This document shows, one piece after another, positions 9,304-18,953 of a stretch of 64,000 bases of DNA. A program made the position numbers and the translations under genes. Source of the stretch: Defluviimonas aquaemixtae (GTDB lineage: Bacteria > Pseudomonadota > Alphaproteobacteria > Rhodobacterales > Rhodobacteraceae); NCBI RefSeq assembly GCF_900302475.1, contig NZ_OMOQ01000001.1, positions 558,001 through 622,000 on the forward strand. Direction: 5' to 3'. A model generated the notes under the pieces. It made no database searches and was not told the DNA's origin. It saw only the letters and a program-made list of their open reading frames with translations. How positions within the stretch are numbered: the first letter of the stretch is position 1; each line of letters opens with the position of its first letter.

Positions 9304-9720
9304 TCAGCCTTTCGCGCGATCCTCGGTCTGCACCAGCCGTTCGGACTTCTTCCTGACGAGCACGGTGCGCAGGTCGTGCATGGCCAGAAGGAGCACGTCC
9401 GTCACCTCTTCGAGCTGCTCGTCCGTGGCCCTCGACTGCGCCCATTGCGCGGTCAGGTTCAGATGGTCGACCGCGCGGTGGATGTCGTCGATGTCGCGCC
9501 GGGCGAGCCGTTCGACGCGCCGGGTCAGCCAGTCGCGGATGACCTCCATGTCCTTGGGCGAAAGCTCGCGGTCGCCGTGCGCCCTGACCTCGCCGTTCTT
9601 CACGTTGACGACGGCGATCTGGTCCATCTCGATCCGCCGCTGGCGGTTTTCCGTATCCACGCGAAAGACCGCCGCGCCGTTCTCTCGGATTCGGAAATAG
9701 TAGTCGGGAATATCTGACAT
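9304..9720 (-). CDS. Conserved hypothetical cytoplasmic protein
   Basis: This 138-residue protein has no signal peptide or membrane segment. The N-terminal third (DYYFRIRENGAAVFRVD ... RRIEMDQIAVVNVKNGEV) looks like a small beta-rich module. The remainder is helical, rich in Arg/Asp/Glu, and ends in a basic-acidic tail. I do not recognise a characterised family. Coding is supported by third-position G/C bias and a methionine start close to the upstream gene boundary. Its stop codon is adjacent to that of the MATE gene, so the two are convergent. Confidence 0.7.
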   Translation of the reverse strand: MSDIPDYYFRIRENGAAVFRVDTENRQRRIEMDQIAVVNVKNGEVRAHGDRELSPKDMEVIRDWLTRRVERLARRDIDDIHRAVDHLNLTAQWAQSRATDEQLEEVTDVLLLAMHDLRTVLVRKKSERLVQTEDRAKG

Positions 9721-9787
9721 GGCACCGGCCCCGGGGCGTTTCGGCCAAACTAGGTAGAGCCGGAACCGGTGTCAAAGCGAGACTGCG

Positions 9788-10408
9788 TCAGCGCTTGCGC
9801 GCCACGATGTAGCGCCGGGGCGGGGTCTTCGGGAAATCGCCGGATTCCACGATCTCGAAGCCCTGGGCCGCGATCGTGCGTTCCAGCCAGGCCGGATTGA
9901 AGAACCGGATACCGGGCCACTTGCCCAGCGCGCGCATGACCGTGCCTGGAAGCCACAGCGCGCGGAAGATCCCGCAGAGGCACGGCGTCTTGGAGATGAA
10001 GAGCCCGCCGGGTTTCAGAAGCCCGTACACATTTCTCGCCGCGTCCCCGGGGTCGCGCAGGAGGTGGAGAAGGTTGAAGGCCATCACCGCATCATAGGGG
10101 CCGTCGGGCAGGGCGCCGTCTTCAAGGCTGGCGCGCACGAAGTCGATATTGCCCACCGCCTGGTCGCGCGCCTTCTGCCGCCCGATGGCGACCATGCCCT
10201 CGGCATAGTCGCTCGCTGTCACATGGGCGACGTTCTCCGCCAACAAGAGCGCGGTGCTGCCGGTGCCGCAGCCGATTTCGAGAATTCGGTCGTCTTCATG
10301 CAGGTAGCTGCGGGTGCGGTCGAGCGTATGCTCGTAGGCGGTCGTGTCCTTGATCGGATGGGTCGCGTATTTGGGCGCGATCCGGTCCCAGAAGCTTGCA
10401 TTCGTCAT
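9788..10408 (-). CDS. Class I SAM-dependent methyltransferase
   Basis: This 206-residue protein carries the Rossmann-type methyltransferase motif I ILEIGCGTGSTALLLAE. Motif II follows in HVTASDYAEGM, then PYDAVMAFNLLHLLRD (motif IV region) and LLKPGGLFISKTPCL (motif V). It should methylate a small molecule or lipid using SAM; the substrate is unknown. It is transcribed divergently from the LysR regulator 85 bases away, the usual arrangement for a LysR-controlled target, so this gene is the likely target. Confidence 0.88.
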   Translation of the reverse strand: MTNASFWDRIAPKYATHPIKDTTAYEHTLDRTRSYLHEDDRILEIGCGTGSTALLLAENVAHVTASDYAEGMVAIGRQKARDQAVGNIDFVRASLEDGALPDGPYDAVMAFNLLHLLRDPGDAARNVYGLLKPGGLFISKTPCLCGIFRALWLPGTVMRALGKWPGIRFFNPAWLERTIAAQGFEIVESGDFPKTPPRRYIVARKR

Positions 10409-10461
10409 GGCTGTCTCCTTTGCGCAGGAGGGATAGAGCCGCGGCTCGTCAAAGGAAATTG

Positions 10462-10495
10462 CAGAAATTCATATTCGTTATATACAGAAATGCAT
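10462..10495 (+). promoter_or_regulatory. Candidate LysR operator: near-identical 11-base direct repeats
   Basis: CAGAAATTCAT (10462-10472) and CAGAAATGCAT (10485-10495) differ at one base and start 23 bases apart, about two helical turns. They lie between the divergent methyltransferase and LysR genes. The second copy covers the LysR start codon. This is a candidate autoregulatory and target operator; no known consensus was matched. Confidence 0.4.
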
Positions 10496-11384
10496 GGATT
10501 GGCGATCCGTCTCCTTCGACTGGAACCAGGTCCGGGCGTTCCTGGCCACGGTCGAGGAGGGTTCGTTCTCGGCTGCCGCGCGGGCGCTCGGGCTGACGCA
10601 GCCGACGCTCGGCCGGCAAGTCGCCGGGCTCGAGGAGGGGCTGGGGGTGACCTTGTTCGAGCGGGTGGGCAAGTCGCTCGTCCTCACCCAGCCGGGACTG
10701 GAGCTTCTCGATCATGTCCGGGCGATGGGCGACGCGGCGAGCCGGATTTCGCTCACCGCTACGGGGCAGAGTCAGGCGATCGAGGGTCGCGTGCGGATCA
10801 GCGCGAGCGACTCGGTTGCGGCCTATCTTCTGCCCGCCGCGCTCGAGCGGTTGCAGCGCGTGGCACCCGGGATCGAGGTGGAGATCGTCGTTTCGAACGA
10901 GCTCAGCGATCTCCGCCGCCGCGAGGCCGACATCGCCATCCGTCATGTCCGCCCGACCGAGCCAGAGCTGATCGCGAAACTGGTCCGCGACAGCGTCGCC
11001 CATATCTACGCCGCGCCCGACTATCTCAGCCGCCACGGGCGGCCGCGCTCCGTCCGGGACCTGACCGGCGCGCTCTTCGTAGGCGTCGACCGTTCCGATC
11101 GCATGGTCGAGGTCCTGAACCGGCACGGGCTTCATGTCACCGAGCAGAACTTCCGCTTGTTCTGCACGAACACGCTCGTCGGCTGGGAACTGGTGCGGCA
11201 GGGCCTCGCCATCGGCGTGATGGTGCGCGAGATAGCGGCGCTGACGCCCGGCGTCGAGCGGATCCTGCCGGATTTCGAGCCGATCCCGGTGCCGGTCTGG
11301 CTGACGACACACCGCGAGCTGCACACCAGCCGCCGGATCCGGCTGGTCTACGACCTGCTCGCCGAGGAGATGGAGCGCTGGTAG
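10494..11384 (+). CDS. LysR-family transcriptional regulator
   Basis: This 296-residue protein has the LysR layout. A winged helix-turn-helix lies at residues 8-65 (QVRAFLATVEEGSFSAAAR ... TQPTLGRQVAGLEEGLG) and a periplasmic-binding-protein-like effector domain follows (VRISASDSVAAYLLPAALERL ...). It probably regulates itself and the divergent methyltransferase gene. The effector is unknown. No clear ribosome binding site precedes ATG 10494, and a direct-repeat operator candidate overlaps this start, so the mRNA may be leaderless or have a very short leader. Confidence 0.9.
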   Translation: MDWRSVSFDWNQVRAFLATVEEGSFSAAARALGLTQPTLGRQVAGLEEGLGVTLFERVGKSLVLTQPGLELLDHVRAMGDAASRISLTATGQSQAIEGRVRISASDSVAAYLLPAALERLQRVAPGIEVEIVVSNELSDLRRREADIAIRHVRPTEPELIAKLVRDSVAHIYAAPDYLSRHGRPRSVRDLTGALFVGVDRSDRMVEVLNRHGLHVTEQNFRLFCTNTLVGWELVRQGLAIGVMVREIAALTPGVERILPDFEPIPVPVWLTTHRELHTSRRIRLVYDLLAEEMERW

Positions 11385-11388
11385 GCGT

Positions 11389-12627
<1,239 letters not shown>

Positions 12628-12675
12628 TCATAGATTGCGCGCGACTCTCCGACAAGCGACTTCAGCGAGGATGCG

Positions 12676-13098
12676 ATGACAACCGACACGCTCGATAACT
12701 CGACCGATGCGACCGAAAACTGGTTCAGCAACGACGCTGCGACCTTCGGAGACCGCCTCGCCGCGGCGCGCGAAGCAGCCGGGCTCAGCCAGGCCGAGCT
12801 TGCCGCACGTCTCGGCGTAAAGACCCGCGTGGTCGAGCATTGGGAGGCCGATGCGAAAGAGCCGCGCGCCAACCGGCTGCAGATGCTGGCCGGGATGCTC
12901 GGCGTGTCGCTCATGTGGCTCTTGACCGGTGAGGGCGACGGTGTGGAACCGCCGGCCGAGGACAGTACTGATAGCGCGCATGTGAAGGGCGTTCTGGCCG
13001 AGATCCGCGAATTGCGCGCCGCGATGACGGCGATGACCGGACGGCTTGGCCGGCTGGAGAAGAAGCTGCGTCAGGGCAGCAGCCGGGACGCCGCGTGA
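12676..13098 (+). CDS. XRE-family helix-turn-helix regulator
   Basis: This 140-residue protein has a Cro/C1-type HTH at about residues 25-80 (FGDRLAAAREAAGLSQAELAARLGVKTRVVEHWE), then MLAGMLGVSLMWLLTGEG. The C-terminus (about residues 105-138) is a predicted coiled-coil helix with heptad-like Leu/Met spacing, probably for dimerisation. It is a cytoplasmic DNA-binding regulator with an unknown target. Its TGA stop overlaps the GTG start of sdhE in GTGA, so the two are translationally coupled. Confidence 0.9.
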   Translation: MTTDTLDNSTDATENWFSNDAATFGDRLAAAREAAGLSQAELAARLGVKTRVVEHWEADAKEPRANRLQMLAGMLGVSLMWLLTGEGDGVEPPAEDSTDSAHVKGVLAEIRELRAAMTAMTGRLGRLEKKLRQGSSRDAA

Positions 13099-13382
13099 GC
13101 GAAACGGGCGAGGCGCGGCTCAAGCGTCTGGCGATGCGCAGCGCGCGTCGCGGCACGAAGGAGATGGACCTGATCCTCGGTCCCTACGCCGGGGCCCATC
13201 TCGCCGCAATGGCAGAGGACGAGCTTCGCCTCTACGACGCGCTTCTGGCCGAGAATGACCAGGACCTCTACGCTTGGATGACGGGCACCGCGCCCGCGCC
13301 CGGCCACTTCGCGGGGCTCGTCGCCCGCATCGCCCGCTTCGCGGCCGATCCCGTGCGCGAGGGCCGCGCCGGCGCCGCCTGA
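13095..13382 (+). CDS. sdhE: SdhE family FAD assembly factor for succinate dehydrogenase
   Basis: The 95-residue protein fits SdhE/YgfY/Sdh5 (DUF339) in size and in its RGxxE signature (SARRGTKEMDLILGPYA). This motif is needed for attaching FAD covalently to the SdhA flavoprotein of succinate dehydrogenase. Downstream helices (LYDALLAENDQDLYAWMTG) also match the family. It acts in the cytoplasm. The start codon is GTG at 13095, overlapping the XRE regulator stop. Pairing with an XRE regulator suggests coordinated expression, but sdh genes are not in view. Confidence 0.9.
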   Translation: MSETGEARLKRLAMRSARRGTKEMDLILGPYAGAHLAAMAEDELRLYDALLAENDQDLYAWMTGTAPAPGHFAGLVARIARFAADPVREGRAGAA

Positions 13383-13462
13383 GACGGCGCAGCGGATTTA
13401 ACTGAAAGTTTGCCCTTTCCGCCCATCCTGCCGCCCAGCGAATAACGGGCGGAGAGTGTGAG

Positions 13463-13960
13463 ATGACGATTCACGCGCAGGTGCCGGAGGGCGGCGAGGC
13501 CGGCCTGATGGCCCCATATCTTGAAACGCTGGGGCTGGTGGAGCGCTTGCACCGGCTCCTGCTCGACGTGATCAAGGACGAGTTCGAGAGGCTGGGCCAA
13601 CTGGAGATCAACGCGGTCCAGGCGCTTCTTCTCTTCAATATCGGCGAGGCCGAGGTGACGGCAGGCGAACTGAAGAGCCGGGGCTACTACCAGGGCTCCA
13701 ACGTCAGCTACAACCTCAAGAAGCTCGTCGAGGCGGGCTACATGCACCACGAACGCTGCGAGGTCGACCGCCGCTCGGTCCGCGTGCGGCTGACCGACAA
13801 GGGCATCGCGGTGCGCCAGGCGGTGGCGGCGCTCTTCGGGCGCCATGCCGAGGTGATGGAGAGCAAGGGCCTCATCGGCTTATCCGCGTCCAGGGAGGTG
13901 AACGGGCATCTGCGGCGCCTGGAACGCTTCTGGACCGACCAGATCCGCTACATCTACTGA
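13463..13960 (+). CDS. ldtR: MarR-family regulator, LdtR type
   Basis: This 165-residue winged-helix protein resembles the LdtR branch of MarR regulators found in Rhizobiales and Rhodobacterales. The signature block INAVQALLLFNIGEAEVTAGEL is followed by GYYQGSNVSYNLKKLVEAGY (recognition helix) and the wing VDRRSVRVRLTDKG. In Liberibacter and Sinorhizobium, LdtR controls an L,D-transpeptidase gene and osmotic stress genes. Regulation of a cell-wall transpeptidase here is inference, as no such gene is in view. An upstream GGAGAG serves as ribosome binding site. Confidence 0.8.
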   Translation: MTIHAQVPEGGEAGLMAPYLETLGLVERLHRLLLDVIKDEFERLGQLEINAVQALLLFNIGEAEVTAGELKSRGYYQGSNVSYNLKKLVEAGYMHHERCEVDRRSVRVRLTDKGIAVRQAVAALFGRHAEVMESKGLIGLSASREVNGHLRRLERFWTDQIRYIY

Positions 13961-14069
13961 GCCGGCGGCCGACACGCGGCGGATCCGCCGTGGCGGTCGA
14001 GCAGCGCCGCGCGCGGTCGCCTCGTGGCGCGGAAGCCCGAGCCATCACCCGGCACGCACACACTGGTCC

Positions 14070-14846
14070 TCAGCCGTCCTCGGGGAGAGGTTCGGGTGCG
14101 CCGCCGCGACCGCGTTCAACCGGCTCCGGTCTCGGCGGCGGCGCGGTGCCCACCGCGAAGCCTGACAGCTCCTTCAAAAGCTTGCGTGTCATTGCCGCCT
14201 CGAAATCCTCGAAACCGAGCGCGGCTTCCACGAAGCCGTCGGGTCCGCGGACCACCTCGACCCAGAACCAGGCGGTCAACTCGGCGATCCCCGGATCACC
14301 GCCGTCCCAGCCCTCTTCCTCGTCCGACCCGATGACGAGCGCATTGACCGTCAGCGCCGCGCCAAGAGGCGCTAGCGCGAGTTGGCGCGGCTGGGGTCCG
14401 GAATTGTTCTTGCCGTCGCCGGTCAGATCGAGCGTGTAGCGCCAGCAATCCGGCCCCCTGTCCAGAAGCGCGTGGCCGTAAAGAAGCGCCGTGCCGACGC
14501 CGGTGCTGGGCGACAGCGCCGGGCGCGGCGCGGTCCCGATCGCGGTGGCGGCGCGCAGGATGGCGTCGGCATCCGTCATTGCAGTCCAGTCGAGAATCAG
14601 GCGCTGGCTTTCCGCGCCGCTCCAGGTATAGGCCGCGAGCCAGACCGGCTTCAGCGGCTGGTCGAGCAGCGCGCTTGTTACCTTCGGATCGGCCAGAGCG
14701 CGCGCAACGCCCTGCATCTGAAGCGCATATTCCTGCTCGTCCACCGATGCCGACACGTCCAGCCCGATGGCGAGCGCCTGACGGCAATCGGCATGGGCGA
14801 TCTCCGCCCAAAGCAGGGAGGCGAGGGCCGCGTATGCCGCGTTCAT
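14070..14846 (-). CDS. DUF1194 (vWA-like) exported protein, copy 1
   Basis: The 258-residue protein has a short signal-like N-terminus ending AHADCRQALAIG. It then shows a von Willebrand factor A-like fold: the MIDAS DxSxS motif is GLDVSASVDEQEY and the later Asp loop is LTGDGKNNSG. The C-terminus is Pro/Arg-rich. Such folds bind a divalent metal and mediate protein contacts; DUF1194 has no assigned role. It is last of three tandem paralogues behind a gloA-like gene and overlaps the preceding gene by four bases (ATGA). Two Cys flank the fold (DCRQ and DCWRY), perhaps forming a periplasmic disulfide. Confidence 0.85.
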   Translation of the reverse strand: MNAAYAALASLLWAEIAHADCRQALAIGLDVSASVDEQEYALQMQGVARALADPKVTSALLDQPLKPVWLAAYTWSGAESQRLILDWTAMTDADAILRAATAIGTAPRPALSPSTGVGTALLYGHALLDRGPDCWRYTLDLTGDGKNNSGPQPRQLALAPLGAALTVNALVIGSDEEEGWDGGDPGIAELTAWFWVEVVRGPDGFVEAALGFEDFEAAMTRKLLKELSGFAVGTAPPPRPEPVERGRGGAPEPLPEDG

Positions 14847-15532
14847 CCCGGACCGTCCGGTCCGCCGAGCGCGCCCATGAGCTGCTCGGTCAGCTCGCGC
14901 TCCAGCTTACGCCGGATCGCGCGGGGATAGTCGGTCTCGTCCCGCGCCACCTCGACGAAGGCGCCCGGCCCCCGGATGACCCGGGCGCGGTAATAGATCG
15001 CGATATCGGCCTCGTGCCCGCCGATCGGCAGGCCGTTCACGACGATATCGCCGAAATCCGTCTCGGCATAAACCTCCTCGGGCCCGCGCCCGTCGTTTGA
15101 CCGCCCATCGCCCGAAATGTCGAGCGTCCGGGCCGCACAGTCCGGCGCCCGTGCGATCAGTGCATGGCCGTAGTCGAGCGCCGCGCCGAGCCCGGTCGGC
15201 AGCGCCGTCCCGCCCCGCTCGTGAGCCTCGATCACCGCGCGGATCGCGGCCAGTCCGGACTCGCTCCTGACGAGCGTCCAGTCCACGATCACCTCCTGAT
15301 AGGCCTGCCCGCTCCATTCGTAGACCGCGAAGGCGACCGCGTCCTCGGGCTTCAGGAACGCGTCGCGGATCGCCGGATCGGCCAGCGCGGCGAGGATGCC
15401 TCGGCGCTGGATCGCGTAGTCCTCCGCATCGACCGAGCGCGACACGTCCACGCCGAGGGCCAGCGCCAGCCGGCACGCGCCGGCCGCCGGCCCCGCCGCG
15501 AGCAGCACGGCAAGCGCCAGCGCCGCCCTCAC
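14843..15532 (-). CDS. DUF1194 (vWA-like) exported protein, copy 2
   Basis: This 229-residue protein has a clear signal peptide (ALALAVLLAAGPAAGA) followed by CRLALALGVDVSRSVDAEDY, which contains the DxSxS MIDAS motif. ISGDGRSNDGRGP is the conserved Asp loop. It is a paralogue of the genes on either side and shares with them the EWSGQ-like strand and the ending of the fold (FVEVARDETDYPRAIRRKL). It overlaps both neighbours by four bases, so the three are translated as one unit. Function unknown; likely a periplasmic metal-dependent binding protein. Confidence 0.87.
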   Translation of the reverse strand: MRAALALAVLLAAGPAAGACRLALALGVDVSRSVDAEDYAIQRRGILAALADPAIRDAFLKPEDAVAFAVYEWSGQAYQEVIVDWTLVRSESGLAAIRAVIEAHERGGTALPTGLGAALDYGHALIARAPDCAARTLDISGDGRSNDGRGPEEVYAETDFGDIVVNGLPIGGHEADIAIYYRARVIRGPGAFVEVARDETDYPRAIRRKLERELTEQLMGALGGPDGPG

Positions 15533-16215
15533 CGCGCCGCCCCGAGCCCGCCCATCACCGGCCCCTCGAGCTCCCTCAGAAGCTTCAGCCGCATCGCCCG
15601 CGCGAAATCCTCGAAATCCTCGGCCACGATCACGAACGCGCCGGTCCCCCGGATCAGCTCGCGCCGGTAGTACTCGCCGAGCTCCAGGTCCGATCCCGCG
15701 ATCGCCAGCCCGTTCACCGTGACACCGTGGAAATCGAACGCCCGGTAGGCGCTCGACGGCGGAAACCCGTCATTGTTGCGCCCGTCGCCCGAGACGTCGA
15801 TTTTCTTCTCGTCGCAGGCCGGCGCGTCGCGGAAATGCACCGCCGCGAAGCCGAGCGCGTAGCCGAGTGCGGTCGCCATGTCGTTCCTCTCCCGCTCGCT
15901 CGCCGCGATCGCCGCGGCGGCGGCGCGCAGGTCCTCGGCGCCCTCGATCATGTGCCAGCCGAGCATCAGGTGCTGCTGGTAGCGCCCGCTCCACTCGAAT
16001 GCCGAGAGCGCTACTGGACGGCCCGGAAAGGCGAGGAACGCCGCCTCGACCTCGGGCAGCGTCAGGACATGCGCCAGCCCCTGTCGCTGCAGCCGGTCCT
16101 CCGCCGCATCGACCGAAGCCGAGATGTCGAGCGCGAGGACGAGCGCCAGCCGGCACTCCGCTCCCGCCGGTCCGGCGGCGAGCGCCGAGGCAAGCGCAAG
16201 GACCGCCGCTCTCAC
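15529..16215 (-). CDS. DUF1194 (vWA-like) exported protein, copy 3
   Basis: The 228-residue protein starts at GTG 16215, whose last two bases are part of the gloA stop (GTGA overlap). The longer frame to 16485 lies inside gloA. A signal peptide ([19 protein letters not shown]) precedes [20 protein letters not shown] with the DxSxS MIDAS motif. The second Asp loop is [10 protein letters not shown], and the fold ends [25 protein letters not shown]. It is the first of three tandem DUF1194 genes. Sequence divergence among the copies is substantial while motifs are kept, so the duplications are not recent. Confidence 0.87.
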   Translation of the reverse strand: MRAAVLALASALAAGPAGAECRLALVLALDISASVDAAEDRLQRQGLAHVLTLPEVEAAFLAFPGRPVALSAFEWSGRYQQHLMLGWHMIEGAEDLRAAAAAIAASERERNDMATALGYALGFAAVHFRDAPACDEKKIDVSGDGRNNDGFPPSSAYRAFDFHGVTVNGLAIAGSDLELGEYYRRELIRGTGAFVIVAEDFEDFARAMRLKLLRELEGPVMGGLGAAR

Positions 16216-16640
16216 CAATGCCCGGTATTCTCCATGCTGGCCCAGGGCTCCTCTTTCGCGAGCGCCGCGCCCTTCTGCAGAAGCTCGACCGAGATGTTGT
16301 CGGGCGAGCGCACGAAGGCCATCCGCCCGTCGCGCGGCGGCCGGTTGATCGTCACGCCGTTCTTCTGAAGATGCGCGCACATCGCGTAGATGTCGTCGAC
16401 CTCGTAGGCGAGATGGCCGAAATGCCGGCTGTCGGACGGCAGCCCCTCGTCGCCGTCCCAGTTCCAGGTCAGCTCCACCGGGCACTCGTGCTGCCCCGGC
16501 GGCGCCATGAAGACCAGCGTGAACCGGCCGCCCTCGTTCTCCATCCGGCGCGTCTCCTCAAGCCCGAGGAGCCCGTAGAACGCCATGGATTTCTCCAGAT
16601 CCTTCACCCGCACCATCGTATGGAGATATTTCACCGCCAT
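16212..16640 (-). CDS. gloA: Glyoxalase I / VOC-family lactoylglutathione lyase
   Basis: This 142-residue protein fits glyoxalase I, which converts the hemithioacetal of methylglyoxal and glutathione to S-lactoylglutathione. Metal-ligand positions are visible: His in [10 protein letters not shown], Glu in CPVELTWNW, His in HFGHLAYEV and Glu in ISVELLQKG. The length matches the E. coli type enzyme. ATG 16640 has GGGAGG upstream. It heads an operon with three DUF1194 genes through a GTGA overlap, an unusual partnership. Confidence 0.88.
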   Translation of the reverse strand: MAVKYLHTMVRVKDLEKSMAFYGLLGLEETRRMENEGGRFTLVFMAPPGQHECPVELTWNWDGDEGLPSDSRHFGHLAYEVDDIYAMCAHLQKNGVTINRPPRDGRMAFVRSPDNISVELLQKGAALAKEEPWASMENTGHW

Positions 16641-16823
16641 CCTCGCCTCCCTGAAGCCGCGCCCGCACGAGCCTACCAGCCGCCCCCGCCCGCCGCCAAG
16701 CGGCAAGCCCCGCCTTTCGCCCGCCGCCCCGGTAAATTTTCCGCCTCACACAGCCCATCGTGGTACCCCGCGCGCGCGCCCATAGATATAGTGGGTGCGA
16801 TTCGGATGCGGGAGGACGGAGCC

Positions 16824-17729
16824 ATGACCCTGACGAAAGACCAACAGGCCGAGATCGCGGCGGCGCGGGCCGAGACGCGGCAAACCCTGCGCGCCACCTC
16901 CGAGGGGATGGAAAAGCACCTCTACGCGGCCCACGAGGTCCTCGACCACGGGCTCGTCCGGGTCATCGACTACATGGGCGACGACGCCGCCATCACCCAG
17001 GCCGCGCGCGTCAGCTACGGCCGCGGCACCAAGGCCGTCTCGAACGACGAAGGCCTCATCCGCTACCTCATGCGCCACTGGCACTCGACGCCGTTCGAGA
17101 TGTGCGAGGTCAAGTTCCACGTCAAGCTGCCGGTCTTCGTCGCCCGCCAGTGGATCCGCCACCGCACCGCGAACGTGAACGAATATTCCGCCCGCTACTC
17201 GATCCTCGACCGCGAATTCTACATCCCCGCGCCCGAACACCTCGCCGCCCAGTCCACCCAGAACAACCAGGGCCGGGGCGAGCTTCTGGAGGGCGAGGAG
17301 GCGGCCCGCGTCCTCGACATCCTCAAGGGCGACGCCTCGCGGTGCTACGACCACTACGAGGACATGCTGAGCCAGGACGGCCAGAAGGGCCTCGCGCGGG
17401 AGCTCGCGCGGATGAACCTGCCCGCGAATGTCTACACCCAGTGGTACTGGAAGACCGACCTCCACAACCTCTTCCACTTCCTCCGCCTGCGCGCGGACGC
17501 CCACGCCCAATACGAGATCCGCGCCTATGCCGAGACGATGTGCGGCATCGTTCGGGACTGGGTGCCCTTGGCCTACGGCGCGTTCGAGGACTACCGGATG
17601 GGCGGCGCGCAGCTGTCGCAGAAGGGCGTCGAGGCGCTGAAGCGGCGGCTGGCAGGCGAGACCGTCACGCAGGAGAACTCCGGCATGAGCAAGGGCGAAT
17701 GGCGGGAGTTTGAAGGGGTTTGGGGGTGA
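16824..17729 (+). CDS. thyX: FAD-dependent thymidylate synthase
   Basis: This 301-residue protein is ThyX, which makes dTMP from dUMP using methylenetetrahydrofolate, FAD and NADPH. The family signature RHRxxxxxEYSxR is present as [13 protein letters not shown], and the dUMP/FAD contact regions [10 protein letters not shown] and [15 protein letters not shown] are intact. Length is typical of alphaproteobacterial ThyX. ATG 16824 is preferred because GGAGG lies at 16811-16815; an in-frame ATG at 16806 would add six residues. It is essential if no thyA is present in the genome. Confidence 0.95.
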   Translation: MTLTKDQQAEIAAARAETRQTLRATSEGMEKHLYAAHEVLDHGLVRVIDYMGDDAAITQAARVSYGRGTKAVSNDEGLIRYLMRHWHSTPFEMCEVKFHVKLPVFVARQWIRHRTANVNEYSARYSILDREFYIPAPEHLAAQSTQNNQGRGELLEGEEAARVLDILKGDASRCYDHYEDMLSQDGQKGLARELARMNLPANVYTQWYWKTDLHNLFHFLRLRADAHAQYEIRAYAETMCGIVRDWVPLAYGAFEDYRMGGAQLSQKGVEALKRRLAGETVTQENSGMSKGEWREFEGVWG

Positions 17730-18063
17730 GCGGGACCCAGACGCTTTTCTGAGATATTAAGAAACTCGAGAGAGCTGCAATATGTTCGTCTTTGTAAATA
17801 GACGGGCAGGGTCAACATGATGATGACAGAATCGATAATAGTAGTTCTGTTTTCCTCTGTTTGGTGATGTTGATAAATCCCTGATGGGCGCGAAAGAGTT
17901 GAAAGTATGATATTGCTTGCAGTCAAAGCTTAGAGAATAAACATCAATCCGCCTGAGTTTCTGAAGATTGAGCGTATATAATTTAACAATATTAGAAGAC
18001 GCGGGTGAATGCCTCCTAGAAAGGGGTGCTAAACAGCACCCCTTTTGCTTCGCAATATGACAG
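17730..18063. other. A+T-rich intergenic region after thyX
   Basis: About 330 bases with much lower G+C than the flanking genes. No coding frame has a family match, ribosome binding site or local codon use. The only clear element is the terminator hairpin near 18016-18043. The base composition suggests acquired or decayed DNA at the edge of the accessory stretch. Confidence 0.5.
18016..18043. terminator. Terminator between thyX and the VPLPA-CTERM gene
   Basis: A near-perfect stem (AAAGGGGTGCT with AGCACCCCTTT) around an AAAC loop, with short T-runs readable from both strands. It lies about 20-45 bases past the stop of the minus-strand VPLPA-CTERM gene and may also stop transcription leaving thyX. 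Confidence 0.75.
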
Positions 18064-18708
18064 TCAAGCAGCTTTGCGCCTATACCGTGACATGAAACCC
18101 AAACCCCCGAGCCCCGCCAAGAGCATTGGCAGCGCCGCTGGGACGGGGATTGGCGCCGGTACAGCGTCAAACGTCACCTCACTCAAGAAGACCCACTGGG
18201 TTTGTCTGGTGATTGATGCAGTCAAGGTGTTCGTTGTCGCACCGTTTAAGTCAAACGTGAACGAGAACGGCGTGCTCCCGGGGTTTGTCGGCACGATCTG
18301 ATTAACACCATTTACCGTGACGCTAGCGGGTTGTGAAACGCCACCGACGCCGTTGGTATCGTCAAAGTAAAAAGTCATGGAATTGAAGGACAGGTTGGTC
18401 GCGAAGTTGAAGGTGATGACGGGATCGACATTTAGCCATCCCACGTACGGAAGGTGGGAACCCGCAGTGCTATTCCAGCTCTGCGTAGCAATTGTACCAT
18501 CCGTAAGCTGGCCGAGCCCACCCGACAACTGATCGCCGCTTAAGGATGGGTTGCCGGAGCCGTTATACGAGTCGTCGAAGTAAGTGAAGAAACCAGAGTT
18601 GCCGTTTGGCATATCGTAGCTTGTAGGCAAGACGGTCGCAGCAGACAATGCATGTGGCGCCATGGCGCCGAACAGAGCTGCGGTCGCCGCAGTAATTTTT
18701 AGATTCAT
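18064..18708 (-). CDS. VPLPA-CTERM sorted surface protein
   Basis: This 214-residue protein has an N-terminal signal peptide (ending APHALSA), a Gly/Asn/Thr/Ser-rich beta-type body, and a C-terminal sorting signal. The signal consists of PVPAALPMLLAGLGGLGFMSRYRRKAA-type elements: Pro-rich motif, hydrophobic helix and Arg cluster at residues 188-214. This is the VPLPA-CTERM variant of PEP-CTERM, recognised by an exosortase not present here. The body resembles secreted proteins with a beta-sandwich fold; no enzyme motif is seen. Codon use is less G+C-rich than its neighbours, consistent with acquisition. Confidence 0.8.
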   Translation of the reverse strand: MNLKITAATAALFGAMAPHALSAATVLPTSYDMPNGNSGFFTYFDDSYNGSGNPSLSGDQLSGGLGQLTDGTIATQSWNSTAGSHLPYVGWLNVDPVITFNFATNLSFNSMTFYFDDTNGVGGVSQPASVTVNGVNQIVPTNPGSTPFSFTFDLNGATTNTLTASITRQTQWVFLSEVTFDAVPAPIPVPAALPMLLAGLGGLGFMSRYRRKAA

Positions 18709-18830
18709 GATTTTTTAACCTTTTCAAACGGCCCCTCGCCAAGTCCAGCACTGGAGACAAACTGTGGCAAATTTCCGTTCGAAAGATGATAAGTTTCATG
18801 GATTGCGAAGACATGCAAACGTAGCAGGCC

Positions 18831-18855
18831 GTAGGGTGCGCATTCATTGCGCACC
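18831..18855 (+). repeat. REP element, left arm of an inverted pair (REPIN-like)
   Basis: This 25-base element begins GTAGGGTGCGC and is a palindrome (GGTGCGCA / TGCGCACC) preceded by the GTAG foot that RAYT transposases recognise. It is perfectly repeated in inverted orientation at 18929-18953, with 73 bases between. Confidence 0.75.
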
Positions 18856-18928
18856 ATCGATGCGCGTTCGCTCCGTTACGTCGCTCTCCGATCCGCACCG
18901 CGCAATCGTTGCGTTTAATCGTGAAAAC

Positions 18929-18953
18929 GGTGCGCAATGAATGCGCACCCTAC
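18929..18953 (-). repeat. REP element, right arm; supplies the RAYT stop codon
   Basis: Exact reverse complement of 18831-18855. The GTAG foot lies at the 3' end of the RAYT gene so that its TAG (18950-18952) is the transposase stop codon. Confidence 0.75.
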
